Assembly: GCA_002381695.1 (NCBI GenBank) | Contig: DFXM01000025.1 | Location: forward strand, 142,712 to 186,884 | Length of the DNA stretch: 44,173 nucleotides | Source of the DNA: Clostridium sp. UBA4108 | GTDB lineage: Bacteria; Bacillota; Clostridia; Clostridiales; Clostridiaceae | Direction of reading: 5' to 3' | In this document: positions 7,713 to 15,117 of the stretch, piece by piece | Position numbering within the stretch: position 1 is the stretch's first letter | Layout of the letters: the number at the start of each line of letters is the position of its first letter | Notes under the pieces: model-generated | Seen by the model: the letters and a program-made list of their open reading frames with translations, nothing else | Databases searched by the model: none | Told to the model about the DNA's origin: nothing | Made by a program: the position numbers and the translations under genes

Positions 7713-8422
7713 TCTATTTCACATTTCTTTATTAATTCTAAATATTGAATATCACCTAGTCCATATTTAGAAAATCTTTGAAACAAGTTTTGGAGTAAAA
7801 GATCTTTTTTTAGCTGTCCATGCTTCTTAATATATGAAGTAATTTCATTTTCATCTTTCAGGTATTCAAGATAAAGTTTGACTCCTTTATACATTACAGG
7901 CAGAGGAACGTTACTTGGGAGCTGTCTATAAAGCATAGCCTGCCTATATATTTCCTTATAGCCTTGTATCTCCACTTCAAAACATTCAAATTCTTTAATG
8001 GTTTCTCTCACTAGGTGGAAAACTATTTTCCCACTATAATTTATTTCATCTAAATAAGCAAGAACTGTAAGAAGGTTTATTTGACAAAACATATCATCAC
8101 CAAACCACACTGCAATATAGTCATATTGCCTTTCGAATAAACCTTGTAGGGGTTTTAGCACAACCTCCCTGTATTGCTCCAGAGTTACATTATGTGACTC
8201 ACAACGGCATGTTATAAACTCCTCAGAAAAAACACCTTCACTAGCCTGTCCTACACACATTGCTTCATTAAAAGGAATATATATCCCCTCTTCCATCAGG
8301 TTATTTTCCCTAAAACTATCATACATGCATTGGCCATTTAATATATTTAATAGGTTTTTACCATGTTTCTCATATACTTGTTGTTGTGCCTTTTGTATAG
8401 ATACCTTTTCCTGTTTATCCAT
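7706..8422 (-). CDS. DUF1835 domain protein
   Basis: The family block FNEAMCVGQAS and later VWFGDDMFCQINLLTVLAYL mark this as a DUF1835 (with DUF3658-like C-terminal part) protein, a Firmicute family of unknown function. I prefer the ATG at 8422, preceded by GGAGTGGAGAGTGTA, giving 238 residues. The frame is open further up to an ATG at 8560, but that extension overlaps the GNAT gene, has no ribosome-binding site and does not look like family sequence. The MITE-like element abuts its 3' end. A remnant of a second copy of this gene lies in the scar at 6725. Probably cotranscribed with the GNAT upstream. Confidence 0.75.
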   Translation of the reverse strand: MDKQEKVSIQKAQQQVYEKHGKNLLNILNGQCMYDSFRENNLMEEGIYIPFNEAMCVGQASEGVFSEEFITCRCESHNVTLEQYREVVLKPLQGLFERQYDYIAVWFGDDMFCQINLLTVLAYLDEINYSGKIVFHLVRETIKEFECFEVEIQGYKEIYRQAMLYRQLPSNVPLPVMYKGVKLYLEYLKDENEITSYIKKHGQLKKDLLLQNLFQRFSKYGLGDIQYLELIKKCEIDI

Positions 8423-8537
8423 TACACTCTCCACTCCTTCATCAATATTTGTTTTAAGAAAGATAACATTTTGTTTATCATAAAGCTGCATTGGCTTTGG
8501 ATTTTTTCTATAAACGTAGGGTGTACATCCATATGCA

Positions 8538-9092
8538 TTATTCTTTGCTTTCCCATTCACTTCTTAAAATTCCCATTTTCACTCTATCATAGAAAACACC
8601 TTTTACTTCACAACCCTTTCTAATTCTTCCTTCTTCAATAAATCCTAGTTTTTCTCCTAATTTAATCATTCCTTTATTAAGTTCCCAGGTTTCAAAGCCT
8701 AATCTTGTAAAATTTCTTTCTGTAAAAAGATAATTTATCCATAAGGTCAAAGCCTCTTCACCTATTCCACATCCCCAAAAATCGTCTTCCACAATATCTA
8801 TTCCAATCTCTGTCATATGTGGATCTAAATCATTATGATACACATTCACCCATCCAATATGAATTCCATCTTTGGTTTCTATCTCCAAGAATTTATATGG
8901 AGGTTTTTTATCTCCCACAATCCATTTTTTATTTCTATTAATAACTGCACTTAAATCCTCATTGTACCATGGGCCATCAAGTTCCCAGGCTCTTAAGTCT
9001 GAGCTGTTCCATCTTTTATAGTCCATAATATCCTCTTTTACTATGGTCCTAAGATTAATATTTTTTCCTTGAATTTTAAAACCCTTATCCAT
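8538..9092 (-). CDS. GNAT N-acetyltransferase (RimJ/RimL type)
   Basis: This protein of about 184 residues has the RimJ/RimL arrangement: an N-terminal DYKRWNSSDLRAWE segment, strand GIHIGWVNVYH, the acetyl-CoA motif EDDFWGCGIGEEAL and the C-terminal NKGMIKLGEKLGFIEEGR. It would transfer an acetyl group to an amine on a protein or small molecule. I choose the ATG at 9092, nine bases after GGAGATAACAGAT; an ATG at 9107 has no ribosome-binding site. The extended -10 at 9236 probably drives it. Confidence 0.88.
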   Translation of the reverse strand: MDKGFKIQGKNINLRTIVKEDIMDYKRWNSSDLRAWELDGPWYNEDLSAVINRNKKWIVGDKKPPYKFLEIETKDGIHIGWVNVYHNDLDPHMTEIGIDIVEDDFWGCGIGEEALTLWINYLFTERNFTRLGFETWELNKGMIKLGEKLGFIEEGRIRKGCEVKGVFYDRVKMGILRSEWESKE

Positions 9093-9235
9093 ATCTGTTA
9101 TCTCCATAATTATTTATTTTACATTGTGATCTAAAACTTAAGTTTTACCTCTCTCTCAAGCTGAATAATATAATTTCTTATTCTGTATTTTCTTATTCTG
9201 TATTTTCTTATAATGTAAGAATTAATTTTAAGAAA

Positions 9236-9244
9236 ATTATACCA
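9236..9244 (-). promoter_or_regulatory. Extended -10 promoter of the GNAT gene
   Basis: Minus strand TGGTATAAT, in a ~40-bp leader (ATATGGTATAATTTTC core, with ACTAAAT-like sequence upstream) that recurs before other units of this island. It sits about 145 bp upstream of the ATG at 9092. Confidence 0.5.
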
Positions 9245-9298
9245 TATTATACTATATATCCATCTATAGATTTGATAAATTTGGTAAATTTTATTTCT

Positions 9299-9326
9299 AA
9301 TACCCTATTATTCAGTGTTCAAAGAA
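9299..9326 (-). repeat. boxA-like spacer motif, copy 1
   Basis: The minus strand reads TTCTTTGAACACTGAATAATA followed by GGGTATT. Similar copies lie at 12869, 13387, 14222 and 16012. The core TTCTTTGAAAACTGAATA resembles the boxA-containing sequence of Firmicute rRNA spacers. Confidence 0.55.
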
Positions 9327-9390
9327 TTTCATTTTCGTATTTAATAGTTATATATTTTCTTGCATTCTTTATTTGAATTGCTCAATAAAA

Positions 9391-9426
9391 AATACCGTAG
9401 AATTCACTCATGAATAATACAGTATT
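9391..9426 (-). repeat. Spacer hairpin repeat, copy 1
   Basis: AATACCGTAGAATTC and GAATAATACAGTATT are imperfect arms of a ~36-bp hairpin. Related hairpins lie at 12954, 15027, 28067, 28645 and 40438, each in a gene spacer and mostly preceded by AACAAAA. In this 378-bp gene-free spacer (9093-9470) hairpin, boxA-like motif and promoter leader all occur in order. Confidence 0.7.
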
Positions 9427-9470
9427 AACCAACTTAATATTAAACTTTTAAACTCAGTACTTTGTATAAA

Positions 9471-10328
9471 TTATAGATTATTGTCCAATTTAGCTTTAGA
9501 TTTTACAAACCAGCTTATAGCTATAAAGTAGCCAATAATAGGGGAAATGCCATATCCCATTAAAGAAACTGGGAAATTTCCAAATTTTGTAGAGACTAAA
9601 ACAATTATATAATAAATTCCAATTCCTATTGACATTATATTGGAATCCTTTGGTGGAAATAATATAAATGGTAGTGGCAATATAGAAAGAGAAATAACTC
9701 CTAAAATAAACCACACTAGTCCCATATTAGCAACTAAATTAAGTATTTCTTCCACATAAACTACAGGCGGCAACTTGTCTAAAAATATCCACGTAGAAAT
9801 AACGAAAGCCAAAAGTAGAACTGTAATACCAAAGCGGTGAATATTATTTTTAGCCTTATATCCTAGAATGATTATCATTGGAATGATAAATGCGGTTGCT
9901 TGTGATGCATCAGGTTGAAACACAAGTAAAAGTGATATTCCTACTGTTAGAATAGCTGAAAACCACCAATCTAATACTTGTAGAAGTCGCCATAATTCTA
10001 TGATTATAAATGGTAATATTATGCTTGATATATAGAATCTTAAAGGTCCAATAGATATCCATCTATGAATTCCTTCCATACCTGAATCAAAGAAAGTAAG
10101 TATTAAAAATATTATTGAAACAATAAAAGCAACAAACTTACTTCTCCTATTTTTCTGCTCATTTGACAATACAAAATAAGAAATTAATCCTGATATAAAT
10201 AAACAAGCAACATTTTTACCCCAAATAGTTATTGGAACTTTATTGAGGTGCATTGCTATTGCACCAATCATAACCGATGGCATTGCTATAATTAATGGTA
10301 TAAAATTCTGTAATTTTAATTTTTTCAT
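9471..10328 (-). CDS. Short FtsW/RodA-like membrane protein
   Basis: The product has 8-9 predicted helices and the SEDS signature region in reduced form: GIHRWISIGPLRFYISSI (the family has RWI..GP..FQPSE) followed by FQPDASQATAFIIPMIII. SEDS proteins polymerise peptidoglycan glycan strands. The protein is only 285 residues, against about 380-400 for full FtsW/RodA, and the usual Q-P-S-E is replaced. So it may be an altered or non-catalytic paralogue. CAAGGAGTTAAAG precedes the ATG. It has no partner PBP gene nearby. Confidence 0.6.
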   Translation of the reverse strand: MKKLKLQNFIPLIIAMPSVMIGAIAMHLNKVPITIWGKNVACLFISGLISYFVLSNEQKNRRSKFVAFIVSIIFLILTFFDSGMEGIHRWISIGPLRFYISSIILPFIIIELWRLLQVLDWWFSAILTVGISLLLVFQPDASQATAFIIPMIIILGYKAKNNIHRFGITVLLLAFVISTWIFLDKLPPVVYVEEILNLVANMGLVWFILGVISLSILPLPFILFPPKDSNIMSIGIGIYYIIVLVSTKFGNFPVSLMGYGISPIIGYFIAISWFVKSKAKLDNNL

Positions 10329-10481
10329 CTTTAACTCCTTGTAAAAATATCAACATGATAGCCTTAATTCTTTTCAAAAATTAATATTTGTTCTGAATCT
10401 AATTTAGTACTTAGAGGGAACCTTTCAATAATATACTCATCAAAGTTCCTCCTATTTACTGATAGATAATATTATTTCGTC

Positions 10482-10922
10482 CTAAATCTCTTTATAGTTT
10501 CCAGTTATTTCAATAGTATTACCATCTGGGTCATCAACTACAAACATATAGTAAGGTGATGCTATATTCAAATACATTATTTCTGACACCTTTCCTATGT
10601 TCAAATTTACTAGTCTTATACGCTCTTTTTTTAAATCGTCTATCCAAAAATTTAAAACCATGTTATTTCCGTAGGTAATTTTACGTTCCTTTATATATTC
10701 TAAATAATTGTTATCATAATGATTTTCTAAATCATCATTTTTTTCAATCATTCTTTCATCAAATTTACTATTAAATAAGGCAATACACTTATTATCAAAA
10801 TTAAACTGTGCCCAACGATCATAATTTTGTGATGATACTTTCATCTCTAATAATTTTTCATAGAAATCTATAGATTTTTCCATATTTTTAACAATGATAT
10901 ATGTTGAACCTAAATATAACAT
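10482..10922 (-). CDS. VOC (glyoxalase/bleomycin resistance) superfamily protein
   Basis: A single VOC module of 146 residues: YIIVKNMEKSIDFYEKLLEM at the start, and the typical end YYMFVVDDPDGNTIEI, where the glutamate is the usual metal ligand. Members include glyoxalases, fosfomycin thioltransferases and drug-binding proteins; no substrate can be assigned. Start is the ATG at 10922, nine bases after GGAGAGG; a TTG upstream at 10940 lies within that ribosome-binding site and is not used. Confidence 0.85.
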   Translation of the reverse strand: MLYLGSTYIIVKNMEKSIDFYEKLLEMKVSSQNYDRWAQFNFDNKCIALFNSKFDERMIEKNDDLENHYDNNYLEYIKERKITYGNNMVLNFWIDDLKKERIRLVNLNIGKVSEIMYLNIASPYYMFVVDDPDGNTIEITGNYKEI

Positions 10923-11001
10923 TTCACTGCACCTCTCCAATCTTAATAAAGATATATAAAGATCTTGTACTTTTCCTTATATTTAAAAATTTTATCTTTA
11001 A

Positions 11002-11448
11002 CTACTTAGAAGTTTTTATATTTCTTTTTTGAAATATATACACTATTATTAAAGCAAGTAATGAGATTATCAATATATGTAGAATTATATGATATAAATC
11101 TGGTATCAGTATACTATCAGATGATGGGATAATATGATATGTATTAGCAAAAAAATTATTATATCCTCTCAATTTTCTTTCAGTTGCACCAAAGATTGTG
11201 TAATTCCAATGTGAAAAATATTGAATTATAGCCCAAGCTGTGAGAAATACTGATAATATATATTTCCCTTGTTTTTCTTTTAAGAAAAATAATATAGAAG
11301 AAACTACAAAAATTGTCCACCAAGCAGTATCAACACTTAGTATACCAGGACTTTCAACTAAGCAAAAATTTCCTAAAGAAAATCCTGTAATATCTAACGT
11401 AAACCAAAAAAGTAGAACACCTAATAATATATTTATATTTCTCTTCAT
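11002..11448 (-). CDS. Four-helix membrane protein of unknown function
   Basis: A 148-residue protein with hydrophobic segments near residues 6-24, 39-56, 60-78 and 116-138. In between is a conserved-looking soluble loop with ATERKLRGYNNFFANTYHII and SDSILIPDLYHI. I know similar loop sequences from uncharacterised Firmicute proteins but no function. AAATGGAGGGTTT precedes the ATG. It stands alone between the VOC and a GNAT gene. Confidence 0.65.
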   Translation of the reverse strand: MKRNINILLGVLLFWFTLDITGFSLGNFCLVESPGILSVDTAWWTIFVVSSILFFLKEKQGKYILSVFLTAWAIIQYFSHWNYTIFGATERKLRGYNNFFANTYHIIPSSDSILIPDLYHIILHILIISLLALIIVYIFQKRNIKTSK

Positions 11449-11547
11449 AAACCCTCCATTTATATAACAATTTCCATAATTTAAAACTGTTATGTTAAAA
11501 TTTTAAAAAATTATTCTGTTCTATAGTTGATATACCTTATATTCTGG

Positions 11548-12069
11548 TTATAACTTAGTCCATTCTTCTCTTAAAATCCCCATAATAATTTTGTCATGAA
11601 ACCTACCGTCTCTATAAAAGGCTTGTCTCATAATACCTTCCATTTTGAAATTAGCCTTAGTATAGGCTTTAACTGCTCCTACATTTTTTTCAGAAGCAGT
11701 AAGCATTATTCTATTAAGACCTAAATCTTCAAATCCATATCTAATAATTTTTTTTGTTATAAACGTACCAACGCCTTTTCCATGGTAAGATTTATCTCCA
11801 ATAAATATAAAATATTCACCAGATAAATTTGTTTCACTGATTTGAGCTATACCAGCATATCCAATTAGATTTTTATTAGAATTATCTACAATGGCCTTAT
11901 TGCAAGATGATTTATCTAATAAAAGTCCATCAAACCAGTTTGATATTTCATCATTACTTTTCATTTTCTGAAATATAGATAAAGAATATCTTATTACCTC
12001 TTTATCCTTTATCCAGGAAAAGAAATATTCTTTATCAGATTGCTGTAAATCTCTTAATTTAATATTCAT
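11548..12069 (-). CDS. GNAT N-acetyltransferase
   Basis: A 173-residue RimJ/RimL-type acetyltransferase: N-terminal LRDLQQSDKEYFFSWI, acetyl-CoA motif SYHGKGVGTFITK, then NRIMLTASEKNVGAVKAYTK and the terminal HDKIIMGILREEW. The substrate is unknown. CGATAGGAGAGATGTTGT precedes the ATG, and the promoter element at 12149 lies about 80 bp upstream. Confidence 0.88.
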   Translation of the reverse strand: MNIKLRDLQQSDKEYFFSWIKDKEVIRYSLSIFQKMKSNDEISNWFDGLLLDKSSCNKAIVDNSNKNLIGYAGIAQISETNLSGEYFIFIGDKSYHGKGVGTFITKKIIRYGFEDLGLNRIMLTASEKNVGAVKAYTKANFKMEGIMRQAFYRDGRFHDKIIMGILREEWTKL

Positions 12070-12148
12070 ACAACATCTCTCCTATCGGTATCATACTAGT
12101 CCCTATTCAGAATTCAATATCTTACAATGTAGGATTAGCATTAAGAAT

Positions 12149-12157
12149 ATTGTACCA
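12149..12157 (-). promoter_or_regulatory. Extended -10 promoter of the GNAT at 11548
   Basis: Minus strand TGGTACAAT within the recurring leader (TTTAGTAAAATATGGTACAA). One base differs from the other copies of the nonamer. Confidence 0.45.
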
Positions 12158-12218
12158 TATTTTACTAAATACATATTAATATATTTGCAGAACCAAATAA
12201 AACACTACATATTCATAT

Positions 12219-12761
12219 TTAATTTTTATTAGATATAATAGCTAATACTTGATGGTCTTCCCATTTACCATTTATTTTTACATTTTTTTGCGCTATACCT
12301 TCTTTATGAAAGCCTGCCTTTTCTAAAACTCTTATGGAACCAATATTTGTTAGCATAACACCTGCTTCAATCCGATGTAAATTTAATTCATTGAATACAA
12401 ATCTAACCGCTAAAGAAACTGCTTCCGTTGCATATCCACTTCCATTATGTTGTTTGTCTAATGAATAACCAATTAAACAACTTTGAAGTGAACCACGAAA
12501 TATTTGGAACAAGTTCACATCTCCTATTAGTTCATTGCTGTCTTTTATGAATATGCCAAAGCAATATCCATTATCTTTTTCTCTCTTTTTTGCCATATCA
12601 CTAATAAACTTACGTTGTGAATCAAGCGTATAAAATGTATCCTCATGAGTCGGTGAATATTTTTGGAAAAACTCTTTGTTTCTTAAATTTAAATCAAGTA
12701 ATACTTCTGTATCAATATCTTCAAGATATCTAATGTATATTTTATTGCCCATAATCTCCAT
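12219..12761 (-). CDS. GNAT N-acetyltransferase (RimJ/RimL type)
   Basis: A 180-residue protein starting MEIMGNKIYIRYLEDIDTEV, with strand SNELIGDVNLFQI, the acetyl-CoA motif QHNGSGYATEAVSLAV and ending NLHRIEAGVMLTNIGSIRVL then GFHKEGIAQ. This pattern is typical of ribosomal-protein-alanine acetyltransferase-like enzymes, though many paralogues act on small molecules. CATAGGAGGTAATTTAAT precedes the ATG. It lies between two other single-gene units. Confidence 0.88.
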   Translation of the reverse strand: MEIMGNKIYIRYLEDIDTEVLLDLNLRNKEFFQKYSPTHEDTFYTLDSQRKFISDMAKKREKDNGYCFGIFIKDSNELIGDVNLFQIFRGSLQSCLIGYSLDKQHNGSGYATEAVSLAVRFVFNELNLHRIEAGVMLTNIGSIRVLEKAGFHKEGIAQKNVKINGKWEDHQVLAIISNKN

Positions 12762-12868
12762 ATTAAATTACCTCCTATGTGTGTAAATACAGTAATAATT
12801 TTATTTCATCATATTTCACTGTTTCGACCTAATTACAAAAAATTATAACATAAATTATATATTTTATA

Positions 12869-12896
12869 TAACGTAGTGTTTAATTTTCAAAGAACA
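12869..12896 (-). repeat. boxA-like spacer motif, copy 2
   Basis: Minus strand AATGTTCTTTGAAAATTAAA then CACTACGT. This is the best match to rRNA-spacer boxA (TGTTCTTTGAAAA). Confidence 0.55.
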
Positions 12897-12953
12897 TTAT
12901 TCGTTGTTTAAATTTCAATGGTTACGTCGCTTTTTATTCATAGGACAAAATAA

Positions 12954-12988
12954 AATATCGCAAATTCATCTCTGAATAATGCGATATT
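12954..12988 (-). repeat. Spacer hairpin repeat, copy 2
   Basis: AATATCGCAAATTC and GAATAATGCGATATT form the hairpin; the arms have changed together (CG to GC pairs) compared with copy 1, so pairing is kept while sequence differs. It occupies the 307-bp spacer 12762-13068. Confidence 0.7.
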
Positions 12989-13068
12989 CTAATATGCTAT
13001 TTATCTTTTTAACTTAATAATGTACAAACTAATAAGCTCATCAACGAACTGGAGTTTATATTTATTGC

Positions 13069-13320
13069 TTAACCTTGAAGACCATTGGACTGTCGTTCCA
13101 TATTTTCTACAACAATATCATGAATATCACCTAATGAAGCACAATACTCAAGCACTTTCCATGGAGTATTTGTGTGAAAATGAATTTTAATCAATTCCTC
13201 ATCACCAACCGCAAGTAAGCAATCGCCTTCAATATTTTTTGTAATATACTCGTTTATTTTATCTTCTGAAAGATTTTCTCCTTCAATCAATAACTGCGTA
13301 TCAAATCTGTATTCAAGCAT
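13069..13320 (-). CDS. Stand-alone FakA/DAK-like domain protein
   Basis: This 83-residue protein reads YRFDTQLLIEGENLSEDKIN, then DCLLAVGDEELIKIHFHTNT and ends VVENMERQSNGLQG. That order (CTEF-like strand, VGDEELIKIHxHT, PxKVL, NMxxQ) is the middle domain of FakA, the DAK-type fatty-acid kinase also called YloV. The kinase part and FakB partner are absent, so it cannot be a kinase alone. It may bind a partner or fatty-acid carrier, which is speculation. AAAGGAGAATAATT precedes the ATG, so it looks expressed. Confidence 0.7.
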   Translation of the reverse strand: MLEYRFDTQLLIEGENLSEDKINEYITKNIEGDCLLAVGDEELIKIHFHTNTPWKVLEYCASLGDIHDIVVENMERQSNGLQG

Positions 13321-13472
13321 AATTATTCTCCTTTTCCATTTTACAAATTACAATTTATCTTTCAGTTAATTATAGCATATCTTGCAAATATCAAACTATT
13401 GAATTTTCAAAGGACTCTTTTTTAATTTACTTCATAAAATATGCCTATTGCGTACTTTATTTGAATTATAAA

Positions 13473-13572
13473 CTACTTATTTAATAATTTTGCTCTATCT
13501 TCATCTGTATCAACTTCAAAGATTAACCAATCTTCATCTTCCTCAACAGATGATTTTTCATATTTATTTAGA
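13473..13572 (-). pseudogene. Orphan C-terminal fragment of an unknown protein
   Basis: Directly behind, and slightly overlapping, the end of the 2Fe-2S protein gene is a frame without a start, reading SSVEEDEDWLIFEVDTDEDR then AKLLNK and a stop. It is acidic and looks like coding sequence, but is too short to name. A tail left by recombination is the simplest reading. The boxA-like motif at 13387 follows. Confidence 0.35.
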
Positions 13573-14055
13573 ACTTTCTTTTATTTCTAAACCTCTTTCT
13601 ATTACTTTTTGTATAATCGGGCTACAGCATTTTCCTACAGGATTTTTAGTTTCGCATTCACCATTTTTCATTGCACCTGTTAATGCTATTATATCCTTAA
13701 TATTTTTCGCCCCTTTATTAATAACTGCTTCTATAATTTGCTCGTCAGTTACTTTATTACAATAACAAATATATTTAGGATTAGAGTTACTTTTAAACCA
13801 GATAGGTTCTTTTAGATCTTCCTTGTTAAATTTAATATCAGATTTTTGACTAAAATATGTTACACAACAAGCTTCATTCATGCATAAATAATAGTCATCA
13901 TCCCCAACATAATCTTTTAATACATTAAGTACCATGTTCTTTACAGTAATATTTTTTACAAAATTACCTTCTTCTTTACATACTGGGCATAAGCTGTTTA
14001 TTTCTACCATACTGATAGATTCTGTTTTGCTTCCTCAACAAGATTTATTTTCCAT
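13564..14055 (-). CDS. Csac_0668-type 2Fe-2S protein, probable selenoprotein
   Basis: The conventional frame starts at an ATG (14010) with no ribosome-binding site. An in-frame ATG at 14055, preceded by AAAGGAGATAAAGAACACTA, adds MENKSC-TGA-GSKTESIS. The TGA at 14035-14037 would be selenocysteine in a Cys-Sec-Gly motif. The rest has a zinc-like CPVCKEEGNFVKNITVKNM, an YLCMNEACCVTYF segment and a CYCNKV...CETKNPVGKCCSP part like the Bfd-type [2Fe-2S] site. This order fits the Csac_0668 family, which is named as a (seleno)protein family; I recall this without a database. A hairpin at 14003-14019 could serve as SECIS. A simple nonsense mutation remains possible. Confidence 0.7.
14003..14019 (-). 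promoter_or_regulatory. Possible bacterial SECIS hairpin
   Basis: Fifteen bases after the TGA the minus strand reads TCTATC-AGTAT-GGTAGA, a 6-bp stem (one G-U pair) with a 5-nt loop. In bacterial selenoprotein mRNAs the SECIS hairpin lies just downstream of UGA at about this distance. The stem is short, so it is only suggestive. Confidence 0.4.
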
Positions 14056-14221
14056 TAGTGTTCTTTATCTCCTTTGATTTGATAATTTCATTTTTAAATG
14101 TTTCACAAGTGCATATTATTAATTTTATATCTATATAAAAGACACGTCGAACTTTAATTAGCCCTATGATGTAATTGTCATTTAAACACGCTGACTTTAT
14201 CCACATTATAATATATTTTCA

Positions 14222-14249
14222 AATACCGTACTATTCAATTATTAAAGAA
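14222..14249 (-). repeat. boxA-like spacer motif, copy 4
   Basis: Minus strand TTCTTTAATAATTGAATAGT then ACGGTATT. It lies in the 291-bp spacer 14056-14346, which also holds a one-armed version of the hairpin repeat near 14280 and a short open tail (NLIVEENDEA) after the GNAT stop codon. Confidence 0.5.
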
Positions 14250-14346
14250 TATTTCTATTACTTATTTCATCCTATTCCCCAAATCAAATATCACATATTC
14301 AAGCTTCGTCGTTTTCTTCAACAATCAGGTTTCCTTGGTACCTATA

Positions 14347-14829
14347 CTATCTCGTATCCTTTATTTCAAAATATATTGATTCAATTCCATCTTCAACAAG
14401 TGTTTCAATTTTTACAAATCCAACCTTTTCTAATAGACCTATTGATCCGTAATTATTGGAATATGTAAATGCTCCAATTTTTTCTATATCAAACTTATTA
14501 AATACTTCCTTTACAAAAGCTTTTGTAGCCTCTGTTGCTATACCTTTACCCCACAGCTCTTTTTCAAAAATCACAATACTTAACATAGACATTTTTTCAT
14601 CACTTTCATCTATACCATAGCACCAAATATCTCCAACATATTTTTCACCAAAATAGATTACTTTGCCGTAACTCAAGGCATCTTCTTTCAGAGATTCCTC
14701 AAATAATATTAATGCTTCTTCTAAAGATTCAATACTAAATGGAAATAATTTTTTAATTTCATCATCTTGAGTCTTGTCCCAGAAAGTTGCTACATGATCT
14801 TTCATTCTTATTTTTAGCATTATGTTCAT
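14347..14829 (-). CDS. GNAT N-acetyltransferase
   Basis: A 160-residue acetyltransferase with KLFPFSIESLEEALILFEES near the start, then GEKYVGDIWCYGID, the acetyl-CoA motif ELWGKGIATEATKAFV and YSNNYGSIGLLEKVGFVKIE at the end. Resembles RimJ/RimL-like GNATs (the NNxxSxxLLEKxGF block). GAAAGGATGAGATTTT precedes the ATG. After its TAG stop the same frame stays open for 15 more codons, which may be a lost C-terminal tail. Confidence 0.87.
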   Translation of the reverse strand: MNIMLKIRMKDHVATFWDKTQDDEIKKLFPFSIESLEEALILFEESLKEDALSYGKVIYFGEKYVGDIWCYGIDESDEKMSMLSIVIFEKELWGKGIATEATKAFVKEVFNKFDIEKIGAFTYSNNYGSIGLLEKVGFVKIETLVEDGIESIYFEIKDTR

Positions 14830-14983
14830 AAAATCTCATCCTTTCGTAATATTGACCAATATTTATATATTAACAATAGTGATATTTACAGTCAACAGAT
14901 GCTTTTACGTCTCTCTAGATATCATATAGCTTCATTTCAGTTTAATGATAGAAATATTTTATCAACACATTATGCTTTTTTCC

Positions 14984-15014
14984 TTCAAATGACTTATTTA
15001 GTCAGTCATTTGAA
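14984..15014. other. Perfect 11-bp inverted repeat
   Basis: TTCAAATGACT and AGTCATTTGAA flank a 9-nt loop immediately before the hairpin repeat at 15027. On the minus strand no T-run follows, so it is a weak terminator candidate for the hydrolase gene or part of the spacer element. Confidence 0.5.
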
Positions 15015-15026
15015 ATACAAAACAAA

Positions 15027-15062
15027 AATACCATAAAATTTATTTCTAAATAATATGGTATT
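15027..15062 (-). repeat. Spacer hairpin repeat, copy 3
   Basis: AATACCATAAAATTT and AAATAATATGGTATT form the hairpin, preceded by AAAACAAA like copies 4 and 6. Confidence 0.7.
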
Positions 15063-15117
15063 CAAACTATTTATTAACTTTTAATATTTTTATTGAGACG
15101 CTCTAAGTTGCAAAACT

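Noticed and set aside
8423..8560. Longer start for the DUF1835 protein (ATG at 8560)
   Set aside because: No ribosome-binding site, overlap with the GNAT gene and no family resemblance in the extra 46 residues; the ATG at 8422 has GGAGTGGAGAG in front.
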